Shown: positions 53,220 to 62,694 of the stretch, one piece after another
How positions within the stretch are numbered: the first letter of the stretch is position 1
How the letters are laid out: every line of letters starts with the position of its first letter
Assembly: GCF_007828035.1 (NCBI RefSeq)
Contig: NZ_VITV01000003.1
Coordinates: 682,001 to 746,000 of the forward strand
Direction of reading: 5' to 3'
Length of the DNA stretch: 64,000 bases
From: Nitrospirillum amazonense
Lineage (GTDB): Bacteria; Pseudomonadota; Alphaproteobacteria; Azospirillales; Azospirillaceae
Notes under the pieces: generated by a model
What the model was told of the DNA's origin: nothing
Seen by the model: the letters and a program-made list of their open reading frames with translations, nothing else
The model's database searches: none
Translations under genes and position numbers: made by a program

Positions 53220-54956
53220 ATGTCCATGACCGTTGCCGACCAATTCGCCGCCACGCTGGCCGCCGCCGGCGTCAAACGCATCTATGGGGTCGTGGGCGAC
53301 AGCCTGAACGGCCTGACCGACGCCCTGCGCCGGCGGGGCGACATCACATGGATCCCCGTACGGCATGAGGAGGTGGCGGCCTTCGCCGCCAGCGCCGACG
53401 CCCACCTGACGGGCACCATCGCCGTCTGCGCCGGCAGCTGCGGGCCGGGCAACCTGCACCTGATCAATGGGCTGTTCGACTGCCACCGGTCCCGCGTGCC
53501 TGTGCTGGCCATCGCCGCCCATATCCCCTCGCCCGAGATCGGATCCGGCTATTTCCAGGAAACCCATCCCCAGGACCTGTTCCGGGAATGCAGCCATTAT
53601 TGCGAGCTGGTGTCCGATCCCGCCCAGATGCCGCGCAGCCTGGAAATCGCCATCCGCACCGCCATCGGCGAGCAGGGCGTTTCGGTCGTCGTCATCCCCG
53701 GCGACGTCGCCTTGAAGGAGGCGGTGACGGAGGTGCGGCCCAATCCCGCCGGCCTGGTGCCCAAGCCGCCCGTGGTGGTGCCGGCGGACGCGGAGCTGGA
53801 CGCCCTGGCCGACCTGCTGAACCGCAGCGGCCGCGTCACCCTGCTGTGCGGCTCGGGCTGCGCCGGCGCCCATGACGCCGTGGTGGCGCTGGCGGAAGCA
53901 CTGAAGGCCCCGATCGTCCATGCCCTGAAAGGCAAGGAGCATGTGGAATACGATAATCCCTATGACGTGGGCATGACCGGCCTGATCGGTTTTTCCTCCG
54001 GCTATTACGCCATGCTGGATACCGACATGCTGCTGATGCTGGGCACGGACTTCCCCTACCGCCAGTTCTATCCCAAGGGGGCCGGCGTCGCGGTGGCGCA
54101 GGTCGATATCCGCCCCGGGCAATTGGGCCGACGGGCGTCGCTGGACCTGGGCGTGGTGGGCGATGTCGGCGCCACCGTGCGCGCCCTGCTGCCCCGCCTG
54201 GCATTGAGGACGGACACCGCCCACCTGGACAAGGCCGTGCGCCATTACCGTAGCGCACGGGCGGACCTGGACGCCCTGGCCACCCCCGGCACCGGCCACG
54301 GCGTCATCCATCCGCAACAGGTGGCCAAGGCCGTCAGCGACCTGGCGGCCGAGGACGCCGTCTTCACCTTCGACGTCGGCCTGCCCACGGTGTGGGCCGC
54401 GCGCTATCTGGCCATGAACGGCCGGCGACGCCTGATCGGTTCCCTTTGGCATGGATCCATGGCCAACGCCATGCCCATGGCGCTGGGCGCGCAGGCTGCT
54501 TTCCCCGGTCGGCAGGTGGTGTCCCTGTCCGGCGACGGCGGCTTCACCATGCTGATGGGTGACTTGCTGACCTTCAAGCAGCGGGGCCTGCCGGCCAAGA
54601 TCATCGTCTTCAACAACGGCGCCCTGGGCTTCATCGAGGTAGAGCAGAAGTCCACCGGCTTCCTGCCTTTCGGCACCGGCCTGGACAACCCCAACTTCGC
54701 CGCGCTGGCGGAGGCGGTGGGCATCAAGGGCATCCGCCTCGAACGCCCATATGAGGTGGAACCCGGCCTGCGCGAGGCCTTCGCCCATGACGGCCCCGTG
54801 CTGGTGGACGCCGTGGTGGCGCGCACCGAGCTGCCCATTCCGCCAGCCATCAACGTCGAAATGGCCAAGGGCTTCACCCTGTACATGCTGAAGGCGGTGA
54901 TGAACGGCCGGGGCGACGAACTGGTGGACCTGGCCAGGACCAACCTCTGGCGGTAA
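53220..54956 (+). CDS. poxB: Pyruvate:ubiquinone oxidoreductase (pyruvate oxidase)
   Basis: 578 residues, about the size of E. coli PoxB. It is a ThDP-, FAD- and quinone-linked enzyme that turns pyruvate into acetate and CO2. The ThDP-activating Glu50 is in [15 protein letters not shown], the ThDP/Mg motif is in [20 protein letters not shown]...NN, and the C-terminal [18 protein letters not shown] matches the membrane-binding tail of PoxB. Peripheral on the inner membrane. GAGGTG lies 8 bases before ATG 53220. It stands between AraC paralogue 2 and a flavin monooxygenase. Confidence 0.9.
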   Translation: MSMTVADQFAATLAAAGVKRIYGVVGDSLNGLTDALRRRGDITWIPVRHEEVAAFAASADAHLTGTIAVCAGSCGPGNLHLINGLFDCHRSRVPVLAIAAHIPSPEIGSGYFQETHPQDLFRECSHYCELVSDPAQMPRSLEIAIRTAIGEQGVSVVVIPGDVALKEAVTEVRPNPAGLVPKPPVVVPADAELDALADLLNRSGRVTLLCGSGCAGAHDAVVALAEALKAPIVHALKGKEHVEYDNPYDVGMTGLIGFSSGYYAMLDTDMLLMLGTDFPYRQFYPKGAGVAVAQVDIRPGQLGRRASLDLGVVGDVGATVRALLPRLALRTDTAHLDKAVRHYRSARADLDALATPGTGHGVIHPQQVAKAVSDLAAEDAVFTFDVGLPTVWAARYLAMNGRRRLIGSLWHGSMANAMPMALGAQAAFPGRQVVSLSGDGGFTMLMGDLLTFKQRGLPAKIIVFNNGALGFIEVEQKSTGFLPFGTGLDNPNFAALAEAVGIKGIRLERPYEVEPGLREAFAHDGPVLVDAVVARTELPIPPAINVEMAKGFTLYMLKAVMNGRGDELVDLARTNLWR

Positions 54957-54972
54957 GGCCTTTGCCCGCCTT

Positions 54973-55001
54973 CCCCCGGGCGTCTACAGTGCGCCCGGGG
55001 G
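54973..55001 (+). other. Strong GC hairpin just before monooxygenase start
   Basis: CCCCCGGGCG (54973-54982) pairs perfectly with CGCCCGGGGG (54992-55001), 9-base loop, no T-run. It ends nine bases before ATG 55011 and may act as a poxB mRNA 3' end or limit translation of the next gene. Confidence 0.45.
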
Positions 55002-55010
55002 GATCGGGGA

Positions 55011-56534
55011 ATGGATCGGAACGAGAGGCGCCCGCGGGTCGTCGTCGTGGGCGCCGGACCGGTGGGCTTGGCGACCGCCATCGACCTGGCGCTGCGCGGC
55101 GTGGCGACCGTGGTGCTGGACGACAATGACCGGCTGCCCGTGGGCTCCCGCGCCATCTGCTGGGCCAAGCGCACGCTGGAGATCTTCGACCGGCTGGGCG
55201 TCGCCAGGCCCATGGTGGACCGGGGTGTCACCTGGAAGGTGGGACGCCTGTTCCATGGTCCCCGCCAGGTCTACGCCTTCGACCTGCTGCCGGAGGACGG
55301 GCACCGCATGCCGGCCTTCATCAACCTGCCCCAGCATGAGGTGGAGCGCCTGCTGGTGGCGCGCTGCGCCGACTTTCCCGACCTGATCGACCTGCGCTGG
55401 CGCCACCGGGTGGTGGGCGTCACGCCGGAGGACGCGGGTGTGGCCGTGCGGGTGGAAGCGCCCGACGGCGCCCATGACCTGACGGTGGACTATTTGGTTG
55501 CCTGCGATGGCGGCAGGTCGCCGGTGCGCGGCCTGCTGGGCCTGGATTTCGCCGGCCAAGCCTTCGAGGAGCGCTTCCTCATCGCCGATGTGGAGATGAA
55601 AGCCGATTTCCCGGCGGAGCGCTGGTTCTGGTTCGAACCGCCCTTCCACAACGGCCCGTCCGCCCTGCTGCACAAGCAGCCCGACGACATCTACCGCATC
55701 GACCTGCAACTGGGCCCCGATGCCGATCCGGCGGAGGAAATGCGGCCGGAGCGCATCATCCCCCGCATTCGCGCCATGGTGGGTGACCGGCCCTTCCGCC
55801 TGGTCTGGACCTCCGTCTACACCTTCCAGTGCCGGCGGCTGGCGCGCTTCAGGCACGGGCGGGTGATCTTCGCCGGCGACAGCGCCCACGTCGTCTCCCC
55901 CTTCGGCGCCCGGGGCGGCAATGGCGGCATCCAGGACGCGGACAACCTGGCCTGGAAGCTGGCCCTGGTGGTCCAAGGCCGGGCGCCGGCCGCCGTGCTG
56001 GACAGTTACGATGAGGAGCGCGGCCGGGGGGCGGACGAGAACATCCTGAACTCCGCCCGCGCCACCACATTCATGACGCCCAAGAGCGCCATGGAGCGCC
56101 TGTTCCGCCAGGCGGTGCTGGACCTGGCGGCCGACCACGCCTTCGCCCGCCGCCTGGTCAATTCCGGCCGCCTGTCCCTGCCCTGTTCCCTGGCCGGCCT
56201 GTCGCTGCAGACCCCGGCCGAGCCTGGCGCCCCCGGTCTGCTGGCCCCCGGCACGCCCTGCCCCGACGCGCCACTGGATGATGGTTTCCTGCTGGACCAT
56301 CTGGGGCGGGGGTTCATCCTGCTGGCGGTGGGCGACATCGTGGTCCCGGCGGAAACGGGCCTGCCCTTGCTGCGGCTGCCGGCCGGCGGCCTGGCCGCCC
56401 AGCGCTACGGCGCCGGCGCGCTTTATCTCATCAGGCCCGACCAGCATGTCGCCGCCCGCTTCCCCGTCGGGGTCGACGCCACCACCATCCGCCGCGCCCA
56501 TCAGCGCGCCCTGGGAGGACCCGCCCATGACTGA
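55011..56534 (+). CDS. FAD-dependent aromatic hydroxylase-like monooxygenase
   Basis: 507 residues. The GxGxxG motif (RVVVVGAGPVGLATAIDLAL), the DG motif (VDYLVACDGGRSPVRGLLGL) and the GD motif (GRVIFAGDSAHVVSPFGARG) define a class A flavin hydroxylase. Its length and C-terminal thioredoxin-like extension (residues ~390-500) fit the MhpA/phenol-hydroxylase-like group. It would hydroxylate an aromatic acid or phenol with NAD(P)H. The stop overlaps the ATG of a DUF2783 gene, a pairing commonly seen for this branch. The substrate is not apparent. Confidence 0.88.
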   Translation: MDRNERRPRVVVVGAGPVGLATAIDLALRGVATVVLDDNDRLPVGSRAICWAKRTLEIFDRLGVARPMVDRGVTWKVGRLFHGPRQVYAFDLLPEDGHRMPAFINLPQHEVERLLVARCADFPDLIDLRWRHRVVGVTPEDAGVAVRVEAPDGAHDLTVDYLVACDGGRSPVRGLLGLDFAGQAFEERFLIADVEMKADFPAERWFWFEPPFHNGPSALLHKQPDDIYRIDLQLGPDADPAEEMRPERIIPRIRAMVGDRPFRLVWTSVYTFQCRRLARFRHGRVIFAGDSAHVVSPFGARGGNGGIQDADNLAWKLALVVQGRAPAAVLDSYDEERGRGADENILNSARATTFMTPKSAMERLFRQAVLDLAADHAFARRLVNSGRLSLPCSLAGLSLQTPAEPGAPGLLAPGTPCPDAPLDDGFLLDHLGRGFILLAVGDIVVPAETGLPLLRLPAGGLAAQRYGAGALYLIRPDQHVAARFPVGVDATTIRRAHQRALGGPAHD

Positions 56535-56757
56535 CATCGATCCCCTGGCCGAGGACCGCTTGGCCCAAGACCATTTAGGGGGGCAGGGTGACGACATCTA
56601 CGCCGCCCTGCTGGCCGCGCATGAGGGCTTGGCGTTCGAGGCCAGCGCCGCCCTGAACGCCCGCCTGGTCCTGCTGCTGGCCAACGCCGTGGGTGACGTG
56701 CCCCTAGTGCTGGCCGCCATCGAGCGGGCACGAACGGCAGCGCCCGACCAAGGTTGA
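56527..56757 (+). CDS. DUF2783 small protein, monooxygenase partner
   Basis: 76 residues, mostly helical, acidic at the start (MTDIDPLAEDRLAQDHLGGQ) and containing EASAALNARLVLLLANAVGD, the core of DUF2783. Starts inside the last codons of the flavin monooxygenase (eight-base overlap), so it is translationally coupled. DUF2783 proteins are routinely encoded beside such flavoproteins and may be a small subunit or stabiliser, but no biochemical role is established to my knowledge. Confidence 0.82.
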   Translation: MTDIDPLAEDRLAQDHLGGQGDDIYAALLAAHEGLAFEASAALNARLVLLLANAVGDVPLVLAAIERARTAAPDQG

Positions 56758-56827
56758 ATGCCACGGGCCGGCCGGCTATGGCACCTTGACCCTGGCCCGG
56801 GACCTTGCCCGGCGCGAGGAGGCATGG

Positions 56828-59404
56828 ATGCACGACCGTCATGATCCCGAAGACGCCGCCGATACAGACACGGCCAAGGCCGGCTTCGTCCGGGTACGGG
56901 GCGCGCGGGAGCATAATCTGAAGAATGTCGACGTGGACATTCCGCGCGATGCCTTGGTGGTGTTCACCGGCGTCTCCGGCTCCGGCAAATCCTCCCTGGC
57001 CTTCAGCACCCTCTACGCCGAGGCGCAGCGCCGTTACCTGGAATCGGTGTCGCCTTACGCCCGCCGGCTGTTCCACCAGATGAGCGTGCCGGATGTGGAC
57101 ACCATCGAGGGGTTGCCGCCGGCCGTGGCCCTGCAGCAGCAGCGCGGATCGCCCACCGCGCGCTCCTCCGTCGGCAGCGTTACCACCCTGTCCAACCTCC
57201 TGCGCATGTTGTACTCCCGCGCCGGCGACTATCCGCCGGGCCAGCCCCTGCTGGAGGCGGAGGCCTTTTCCGCCAACACGCCGGAGGGGGCCTGCCCCAC
57301 CTGCCATGGCCTGGGCCGGGTGCATGAGGTGACGGAGGCCAGCATGGTGCCGGACCCGTCGCTGACCATCCGGGAACGGGCGGTGGCGGCCTGGCCCACG
57401 GCCTGGGGCGGGCAGAACCTGCGCGACATCCTGATCACCCTGGGCATCGACGTCGACATGCCCTGGCGCGACCTGCCCCGGGAGACGCGCGACTGGATCC
57501 TGTTCACCGAGGAACAGCCGGAGGTGCCGGTCTACCCGGGTTTCACCGCCGCCGAGGTGAAGGAGGCCATCCGCCGCAAGCTGCCCCCCAACTACATGGG
57601 CACCTTCTCCAGCGCGCGCCGCCACGTCATGCACAGCTTCGCCACCACCCACAGCGCCATGATGAAAAAGCGCGCGGCCAGCTTCATGGTCAGCAGCCCT
57701 TGCCCCACCTGCGCCGGCCGCCGCCTGCGGCCGGAATCGCTCGCGGTGACCTTCGAAGGCCTGGATATCGCGGCCATGGGCCAGCTGCCGCTGAAGCGCA
57801 TAGCGTCCCTGTTCGCCGCCTATGCCGGCGAAGGCTCGGAACGGCTGGGGGAATTGCGCCGGACGCGGCCGGAAACGGCCATCGTCATCGCCCGCATCGC
57901 CGCCGACCTATGCCGGCGCCTGGCCGTGCTGCTGGACCTGGGCCTGGGCTACCTGACGCTGGAGCGCAGCACGCCCACCCTGTCACCCGGGGAGCTGCAG
58001 CGCCTGCGCCTGGCGACCCAGGTCGTCTCCACCCTGTTCGGCGTGGTCTATGTGATGGACGAGCCGTCGGCGGGCCTGCACCCGGCCGACACCCAGGCGC
58101 TGCTGCGGGCACTGGACGGGCTGAAGGCCATGGGCAATTCCCTGTTCGTGGTGGAGCACGACCTGGACGTGGTGCGCCATGCCGACTGGATCGTCGATGT
58201 CGGTCCCGCGGCCGGTGAGGGCGGCGGGCGCATCCTGTACAGCGGGCCGCCCAGAGGGCTGCGGCGCGTGGCGGCCTCCGAGACCGCCCGCCATCTGTTC
58301 GCGGCGGAGGGCGGACCGCGGCGGACGCCGCGCGCGCCCCAGAGTTGGCTGCGCCTGGCCGGCGTCACCCGCAACAACCTGAACAACCTGGACTGCGCCT
58401 TCCCGCTGGGCGTCATGACCACCGTCACCGGCATCTCCGGCTCCGGCAAGTCCAGTCTGGTCAGCCAGGCGCTGGTCGACCTGGTGGGCAAGGCCCTGGG
58501 CGCGCCGGTGGCGGTGGAAGAGCCGCCGGCCGATGCCGAGGCCATGCTGGAACAGGAGCCAGTGGCCGAGACCGAGGGCCGCATCGAGGGCGGGCCCAAG
58601 GATGCGCTGGGCGGCATCAAGCGCCTGATCCGGGTGGACCAGAAGCCCATCGGCCGCACACCCCGGTCCAACCTGGCGACATACACCGGCCTGCTGGACC
58701 ATGTGCGCACCCTGTTCGCTGAGACGCCCGAGGCCAAGCGGCGCCGTTACGATGCCGGCCGCTTCTCCTTCAACGTGGCCAAGGGGCGCTGCCCCCGCTG
58801 CGAGGGCGAGGGCTCCGTCATGGTGGAGCTGCTGTTCCTGCCCAGCGTCTACGCCCCCTGCCCCGTCTGCCACGGCACCCGCTACAACGCCCAGACGCTG
58901 GAGATCACCTATCGCGGCAAGACCATCGCCGACGTCCTGGGCCTGACGGTGGCGGCGGCATCCGACTTCTTCCATGACGTGCCGGCCATCCAACGGTCGC
59001 TGACGGTGCTGCGTGACGTGGGGCTGGATTATCTGCGGCTGGGGCAGCCGGCCACCGAGTTCTCCGGCGGGGAGGCGCAGCGTATCAAGCTGGCGACGGA
59101 ACTGCAGCGGGCCCAGCGGGGCGGCGCCCTTTATGTGCTGGATGAGCCTACTACGGGCCTCCATCCCACGGATGTGGAGCGGCTGGTGGCCCAGTTGGAT
59201 GCCCTGGTCGCGGCCGGCAACACGGTGGTGGTGGTGGACCACGACATGGGCGTGGCGGCGGCCAGCGACTGGGTGATCGACATCGGCCCCGGCGCCGGCG
59301 ACGAGGGCGGGCGCGTGGTGGCGGCCGGAGTGCCGGCGGTGGTGGCGGCATCGCCCGACAGCCGCACGGCGCCCCACTTGCGGCCCTTCCTGCGCTTGGG
59401 TTAG
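56828..59404 (+). CDS. Class II UvrA-like ABC ATPase (UvrA2)
   Basis: 858 residues, shorter than the ~940 of repair UvrA, as in class II UvrA proteins that lack the UvrB-binding region. Two ABC modules are present: Walker [14 protein letters not shown] and [12 protein letters not shown]; signature [11 protein letters not shown] in the first (altered from LSGGE) and [11 protein letters not shown] in the second; zinc knuckles [24 protein letters not shown] and CPVCHGTRY. It probably binds DNA or DNA-drug adducts and may give drug tolerance. AGGAGG 5 bases upstream fixes ATG 56828. Confidence 0.88.
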   Translation: MHDRHDPEDAADTDTAKAGFVRVRGAREHNLKNVDVDIPRDALVVFTGVSGSGKSSLAFSTLYAEAQRRYLESVSPYARRLFHQMSVPDVDTIEGLPPAVALQQQRGSPTARSSVGSVTTLSNLLRMLYSRAGDYPPGQPLLEAEAFSANTPEGACPTCHGLGRVHEVTEASMVPDPSLTIRERAVAAWPTAWGGQNLRDILITLGIDVDMPWRDLPRETRDWILFTEEQPEVPVYPGFTAAEVKEAIRRKLPPNYMGTFSSARRHVMHSFATTHSAMMKKRAASFMVSSPCPTCAGRRLRPESLAVTFEGLDIAAMGQLPLKRIASLFAAYAGEGSERLGELRRTRPETAIVIARIAADLCRRLAVLLDLGLGYLTLERSTPTLSPGELQRLRLATQVVSTLFGVVYVMDEPSAGLHPADTQALLRALDGLKAMGNSLFVVEHDLDVVRHADWIVDVGPAAGEGGGRILYSGPPRGLRRVAASETARHLFAAEGGPRRTPRAPQSWLRLAGVTRNNLNNLDCAFPLGVMTTVTGISGSGKSSLVSQALVDLVGKALGAPVAVEEPPADAEAMLEQEPVAETEGRIEGGPKDALGGIKRLIRVDQKPIGRTPRSNLATYTGLLDHVRTLFAETPEAKRRRYDAGRFSFNVAKGRCPRCEGEGSVMVELLFLPSVYAPCPVCHGTRYNAQTLEITYRGKTIADVLGLTVAAASDFFHDVPAIQRSLTVLRDVGLDYLRLGQPATEFSGGEAQRIKLATELQRAQRGGALYVLDEPTTGLHPTDVERLVAQLDALVAAGNTVVVVDHDMGVAAASDWVIDIGPGAGDEGGRVVAAGVPAVVAASPDSRTAPHLRPFLRLG

Positions 59405-59441
59405 GGAAGGCCGAGCCGCCCCCACCCCAAACCGGACGCCG

Positions 59442-60290
59442 ATGACCACCCTTCCCTGGATCGCCCTGGTGCTGGCCACGGCCGCCGCCTGGACGGATCG
59501 TTTCCGTCTCTGGGCCTTGGGGGCCCTGGCCGTGGGCTACGCGGCGGCGGCCGTGAATGGACAGCTGGGCTGGCCGGCGGGCGGGGCCTTGGCCTTGCTG
59601 GGCCTCGCGGCCTGGGCGGTGGGATCGCGCCGCCAACCCCTGGTCCGGTCCCTGGGTAACGGCCTGTTCCTGGCGCTGGCCGCCGCCTTGTCCGCCCATC
59701 TATGGCCGGGTTTTCACAACCCGCGCGCCCTGGGGCCGGTGCGCATCACGCCGGATGCCGTGCCCTTCAGCCTCTACCTGAACCTGGACAAGCCGCTGGT
59801 GGGCCTGTGGCTGCTGATGGTGATGCCGGCGATCCGCGATCTGCGGCCGCCGCGCGCCACGCTGACTGCGGCCGCGGCAGGCTGGCTGGGCGCCTCAGCC
59901 GCCTGCCTGACGGCAGCCCTGGCGCTGGGGGCCGTCACCTGGGCACCGAAATGCCCGGCCGATGCCGGCCTCTGGCTGGTCGACAACCTGGCCTTCGTGA
60001 CCGTGGCGGAGGAGGCGCTGTTCCGCGGCTACATCCAGGGCGGACTGACGCGCCTATTGGAGCGCTGGCGAGGGGGACGGACGGCCGCCCTGCTGGCAGC
60101 CTCGGCCCTCTTCGGGCTGGCCCACTTGGGCGGCGGCCCGCGCTGGGTGGTGCTGGGCACCGTCGCCGGCGTCGGCTATGGCCTGGTCTACCGCCGGGGC
60201 GGGTTGCCGGCGGCCATCCTGGCCCACGTGGGCCTGAACGCCACCCACTTCTTCCTGTTCACCTATCCCATGCTGCAAGCGGCGGGATGA
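59442..60290 (+). CDS. CPBP-family intramembrane glutamic protease
   Basis: 282 residues with about eight membrane helices. The catalytic signature is complete: EEALFRGYIQGGL (EExxxR), FGLAHLGGG (FxxxH) and HVGLNATHF (HxxxN), as in CAAX prenyl protease 2/Rce1-like proteins. Bacterial members cleave membrane peptides or process bacteriocin-like molecules; this one has no obvious partner. It follows the UvrA2 gene by 37 bases and may share its transcript. Confidence 0.87.
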   Translation: MTTLPWIALVLATAAAWTDRFRLWALGALAVGYAAAAVNGQLGWPAGGALALLGLAAWAVGSRRQPLVRSLGNGLFLALAAALSAHLWPGFHNPRALGPVRITPDAVPFSLYLNLDKPLVGLWLLMVMPAIRDLRPPRATLTAAAAGWLGASAACLTAALALGAVTWAPKCPADAGLWLVDNLAFVTVAEEALFRGYIQGGLTRLLERWRGGRTAALLAASALFGLAHLGGGPRWVVLGTVAGVGYGLVYRRGGLPAAILAHVGLNATHFFLFTYPMLQAAG

Positions 60291-60339
60291 CCGCCGCCCG
60301 CCGGCCGCGCCATCCGAATGCCTGGGGCCGAGAGGAAAC

Positions 60340-62694
60340 CTATTTCTGATGTCGTGTAAAACATCGATCAAGTCCGCGGCCGTCAGCGATGAGGGCGGCC
60401 AGCACGGCCTGGCCCAGCGCCAAGCCACCATCGTTGGCCGGTACTTGGCCGTGTATCACAGGCCGCCAGCCCGCGGCCCGCAGGCGGGCTTGGAGTTCGT
60501 GCAGGATGATGCGGTTCTGCAGGACACCGCCCGACAGCGCGACCAGGGCGCCGGGCCCCGCCCCCGCCCGCCCCGTCGCCTGCACCAGCGCCTCGGACAG
60601 GCCAAGGTGGAAGCGGGCTGCGATCAGCCCCGGCGCCTCTCCGGCGGTCAAGTCGCCCAACAGCGCCTGCCACATCGGGGCCCAGTCGATCACCACGGGA
60701 TGGTCGGCCCCAAATGCCGCCGGATAAGGACGCGCGGTGGCGATATGAGGACGCGCCAGCGCCTCAAGCGCCATCGCGGCCTGCGCCTCATGCCCAATGC
60801 GCGCGGGATGGATACCCAGCGCCGCCGCGACCGCGTCGAACAGCCGACCCGCCGAGGAGCAGGGTGGCGCGTTGGTGCCGGTTTCCAGCATGCGCTCCAG
60901 CACGGCCACATGCGCCTCAGGCGGCAGGTGCTTCAGCACGGGCGCGGCCTGGTTCCGCCACGTTTCACCGAAGGCTTGGCGTAGCTGGGTTACCAAGTTG
61001 CGCCACGGCTGACGCATCGCGGCGGCCCCGCCGGCGAGGGCCACGGGGGCGATATGGGCGGCGCGGGTCACGCCACGGTATCCCCCGCGCAGGATCTCGC
61101 CGCCCCATAGCGTTCCATCCGCGCCCAGGCCCAGACCGTCCAGGATAATGCCGAAGGTGGCGTCCCCCCCCTCCGTCAATCCGATACCGGCATCCGCCAG
61201 GCAGGCGGCCATATGGGCATGATGATGCCCCACGGACACCAGCCGGGCGCCGCATTCCCGCGCCATCGCGGCGCCCAGCGTGGTCGAGAGATAATCCGGA
61301 TGGGCGTCAACGGCGATCACCGCCGGCGTGAAATCGAACAGGTCGCGGTAGAGACGCAGCAGGACCCGGTAGTCATCGAGGGCGGCCGCGTTTTCCAGGT
61401 CGCCGACATGCTGGGACAGGATGGCTTGCCCCTCCCGCAGCAGGCAGAAGGTCGCCTTCAGCTCGCCGCCCATGGCCAGGGTGGACGGCAGATCGCCGAA
61501 GCCCGGTGGTAGAGGCAACGGCGCCGGAGCGTAACCCCGGGCCCGGCGCAGGATGGCGGGCGCACCGCCGGTGGCAGCGACCACGCTGTCGTCCAGGCGG
61601 TTGAGGATGGCGCGGTCGTGCATCAACCAGGCATCGGCCAATCCGGCCAGGCGGGCCCGCGCGTCCTCGTTGGTGATGACTTGCGGTTCATCCGACCGGT
61701 TGCCCGACGTCATCACCAGGGGGCCGTCCACCCGGGCCATCAGCAGGTGATGCAGCGGCGTGTAGGGCAGCATGAAACCCAGATGGTCCTGGTCCGGCGC
61801 CAGCCCGTCCGGCAGCGGCGCGCCATCGGGCCGCCTGGGCAGCAGCACGATGGGCGCCGCAGGCGATTGCAACAGGGCGCAGGCCGCGTCGTCCAGCCGG
61901 CAATACCGGCCGACCTCATCCACCGATCGGGCCATCACCGCGAAGGGCTTGGCATCGCGCGCCTTGCGCCGCCGCAATTCCGCGACTGCCTTGGTGTTGG
62001 CGGCATCACAGGCCAGGTGGAAGCCACCGATACCCTTCACGGCGATGATGCCGCCGGCGCACAGCAGCGCGGCCGCCGCGTCCAGCGGGTCCGCCCCCTC
62101 CTCCGGGGCGGGCTCCAGCCACAGCCGGGGACCGCAGGCGGGGCAGGCCGTCGGCTGGGCATGGAAGCGGCGGTCGGCGGGGTCGGCGTATTCGGCGGCA
62201 CAGTCCGGGCACATGGTGAAGGCTGCCATGGCCGTGTTGGCGCGGTCATAGGGGATGGCGCTGACGATGGACAGCCGGGGACCGCAATGGGTGCAGTTGC
62301 CGAAGGCATAGCCCTGGCGCCGGTCGGCGGAGTCGAACAGTTCCGCCCGGCAGGCGGGGCAGGTGGCCGCGTCGGGCACGATGCCTGTCCGCGTTAATCC
62401 GGCGGCACTGGCGGCGATGGTGAAGCCATGGGGCGCCGGACCACGGTGGGGGACGACCTCGATGGCGTCGATGCGCGCCAGGGGCGGTGCCTCGCGGCGT
62501 AGCCGGTCCTGAAAGCCGTCCAGCGCCGCAGGATCACCCCAGGCGTGGATGATCACGCCTTCCCCGTCATTGGCGACATCACCGGCAATATCCAGCACGC
62601 GGGCCAGGCGCCATACGTGGGGCCGGAAGCCTACCCCCTGGACCAGGCCCCGCACCCGGATGCAACGGCCCGCCATGGCGCCGGCGGCCTCCAT
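60340..62694 (-). CDS. hypF: Carbamoyltransferase HypF, [NiFe]-hydrogenase maturation
   Basis: 784 residues. Domain order is standard: N-terminal acylphosphatase (CIRVRGLVQGVGFRPHVWRL), two zinc fingers (CPACRAELFD...CTHCGPR and CPDCAAEYAD...CPACGPR), YrdC-like carbamoyl-AMP synthase (GIIAVKGIGGFHLACDAANT) and a Kae1-like carbamoyltransferase (VGHHHAHMAACLADAG). It transfers carbamoyl to HypE, the source of the cyanide ligands of the NiFe site. Its ATG shares a base with the stop of the hydrogenase gene (TGATG), giving tight coupling. In Rhodobacter capsulatus hypF also follows hupV. Confidence 0.93.
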   Translation of the reverse strand: MEAAGAMAGRCIRVRGLVQGVGFRPHVWRLARVLDIAGDVANDGEGVIIHAWGDPAALDGFQDRLRREAPPLARIDAIEVVPHRGPAPHGFTIAASAAGLTRTGIVPDAATCPACRAELFDSADRRQGYAFGNCTHCGPRLSIVSAIPYDRANTAMAAFTMCPDCAAEYADPADRRFHAQPTACPACGPRLWLEPAPEEGADPLDAAAALLCAGGIIAVKGIGGFHLACDAANTKAVAELRRRKARDAKPFAVMARSVDEVGRYCRLDDAACALLQSPAAPIVLLPRRPDGAPLPDGLAPDQDHLGFMLPYTPLHHLLMARVDGPLVMTSGNRSDEPQVITNEDARARLAGLADAWLMHDRAILNRLDDSVVAATGGAPAILRRARGYAPAPLPLPPGFGDLPSTLAMGGELKATFCLLREGQAILSQHVGDLENAAALDDYRVLLRLYRDLFDFTPAVIAVDAHPDYLSTTLGAAMARECGARLVSVGHHHAHMAACLADAGIGLTEGGDATFGIILDGLGLGADGTLWGGEILRGGYRGVTRAAHIAPVALAGGAAAMRQPWRNLVTQLRQAFGETWRNQAAPVLKHLPPEAHVAVLERMLETGTNAPPCSSAGRLFDAVAAALGIHPARIGHEAQAAMALEALARPHIATARPYPAAFGADHPVVIDWAPMWQALLGDLTAGEAPGLIAARFHLGLSEALVQATGRAGAGPGALVALSGGVLQNRIILHELQARLRAAGWRPVIHGQVPANDGGLALGQAVLAALIADGRGLDRCFTRHQK

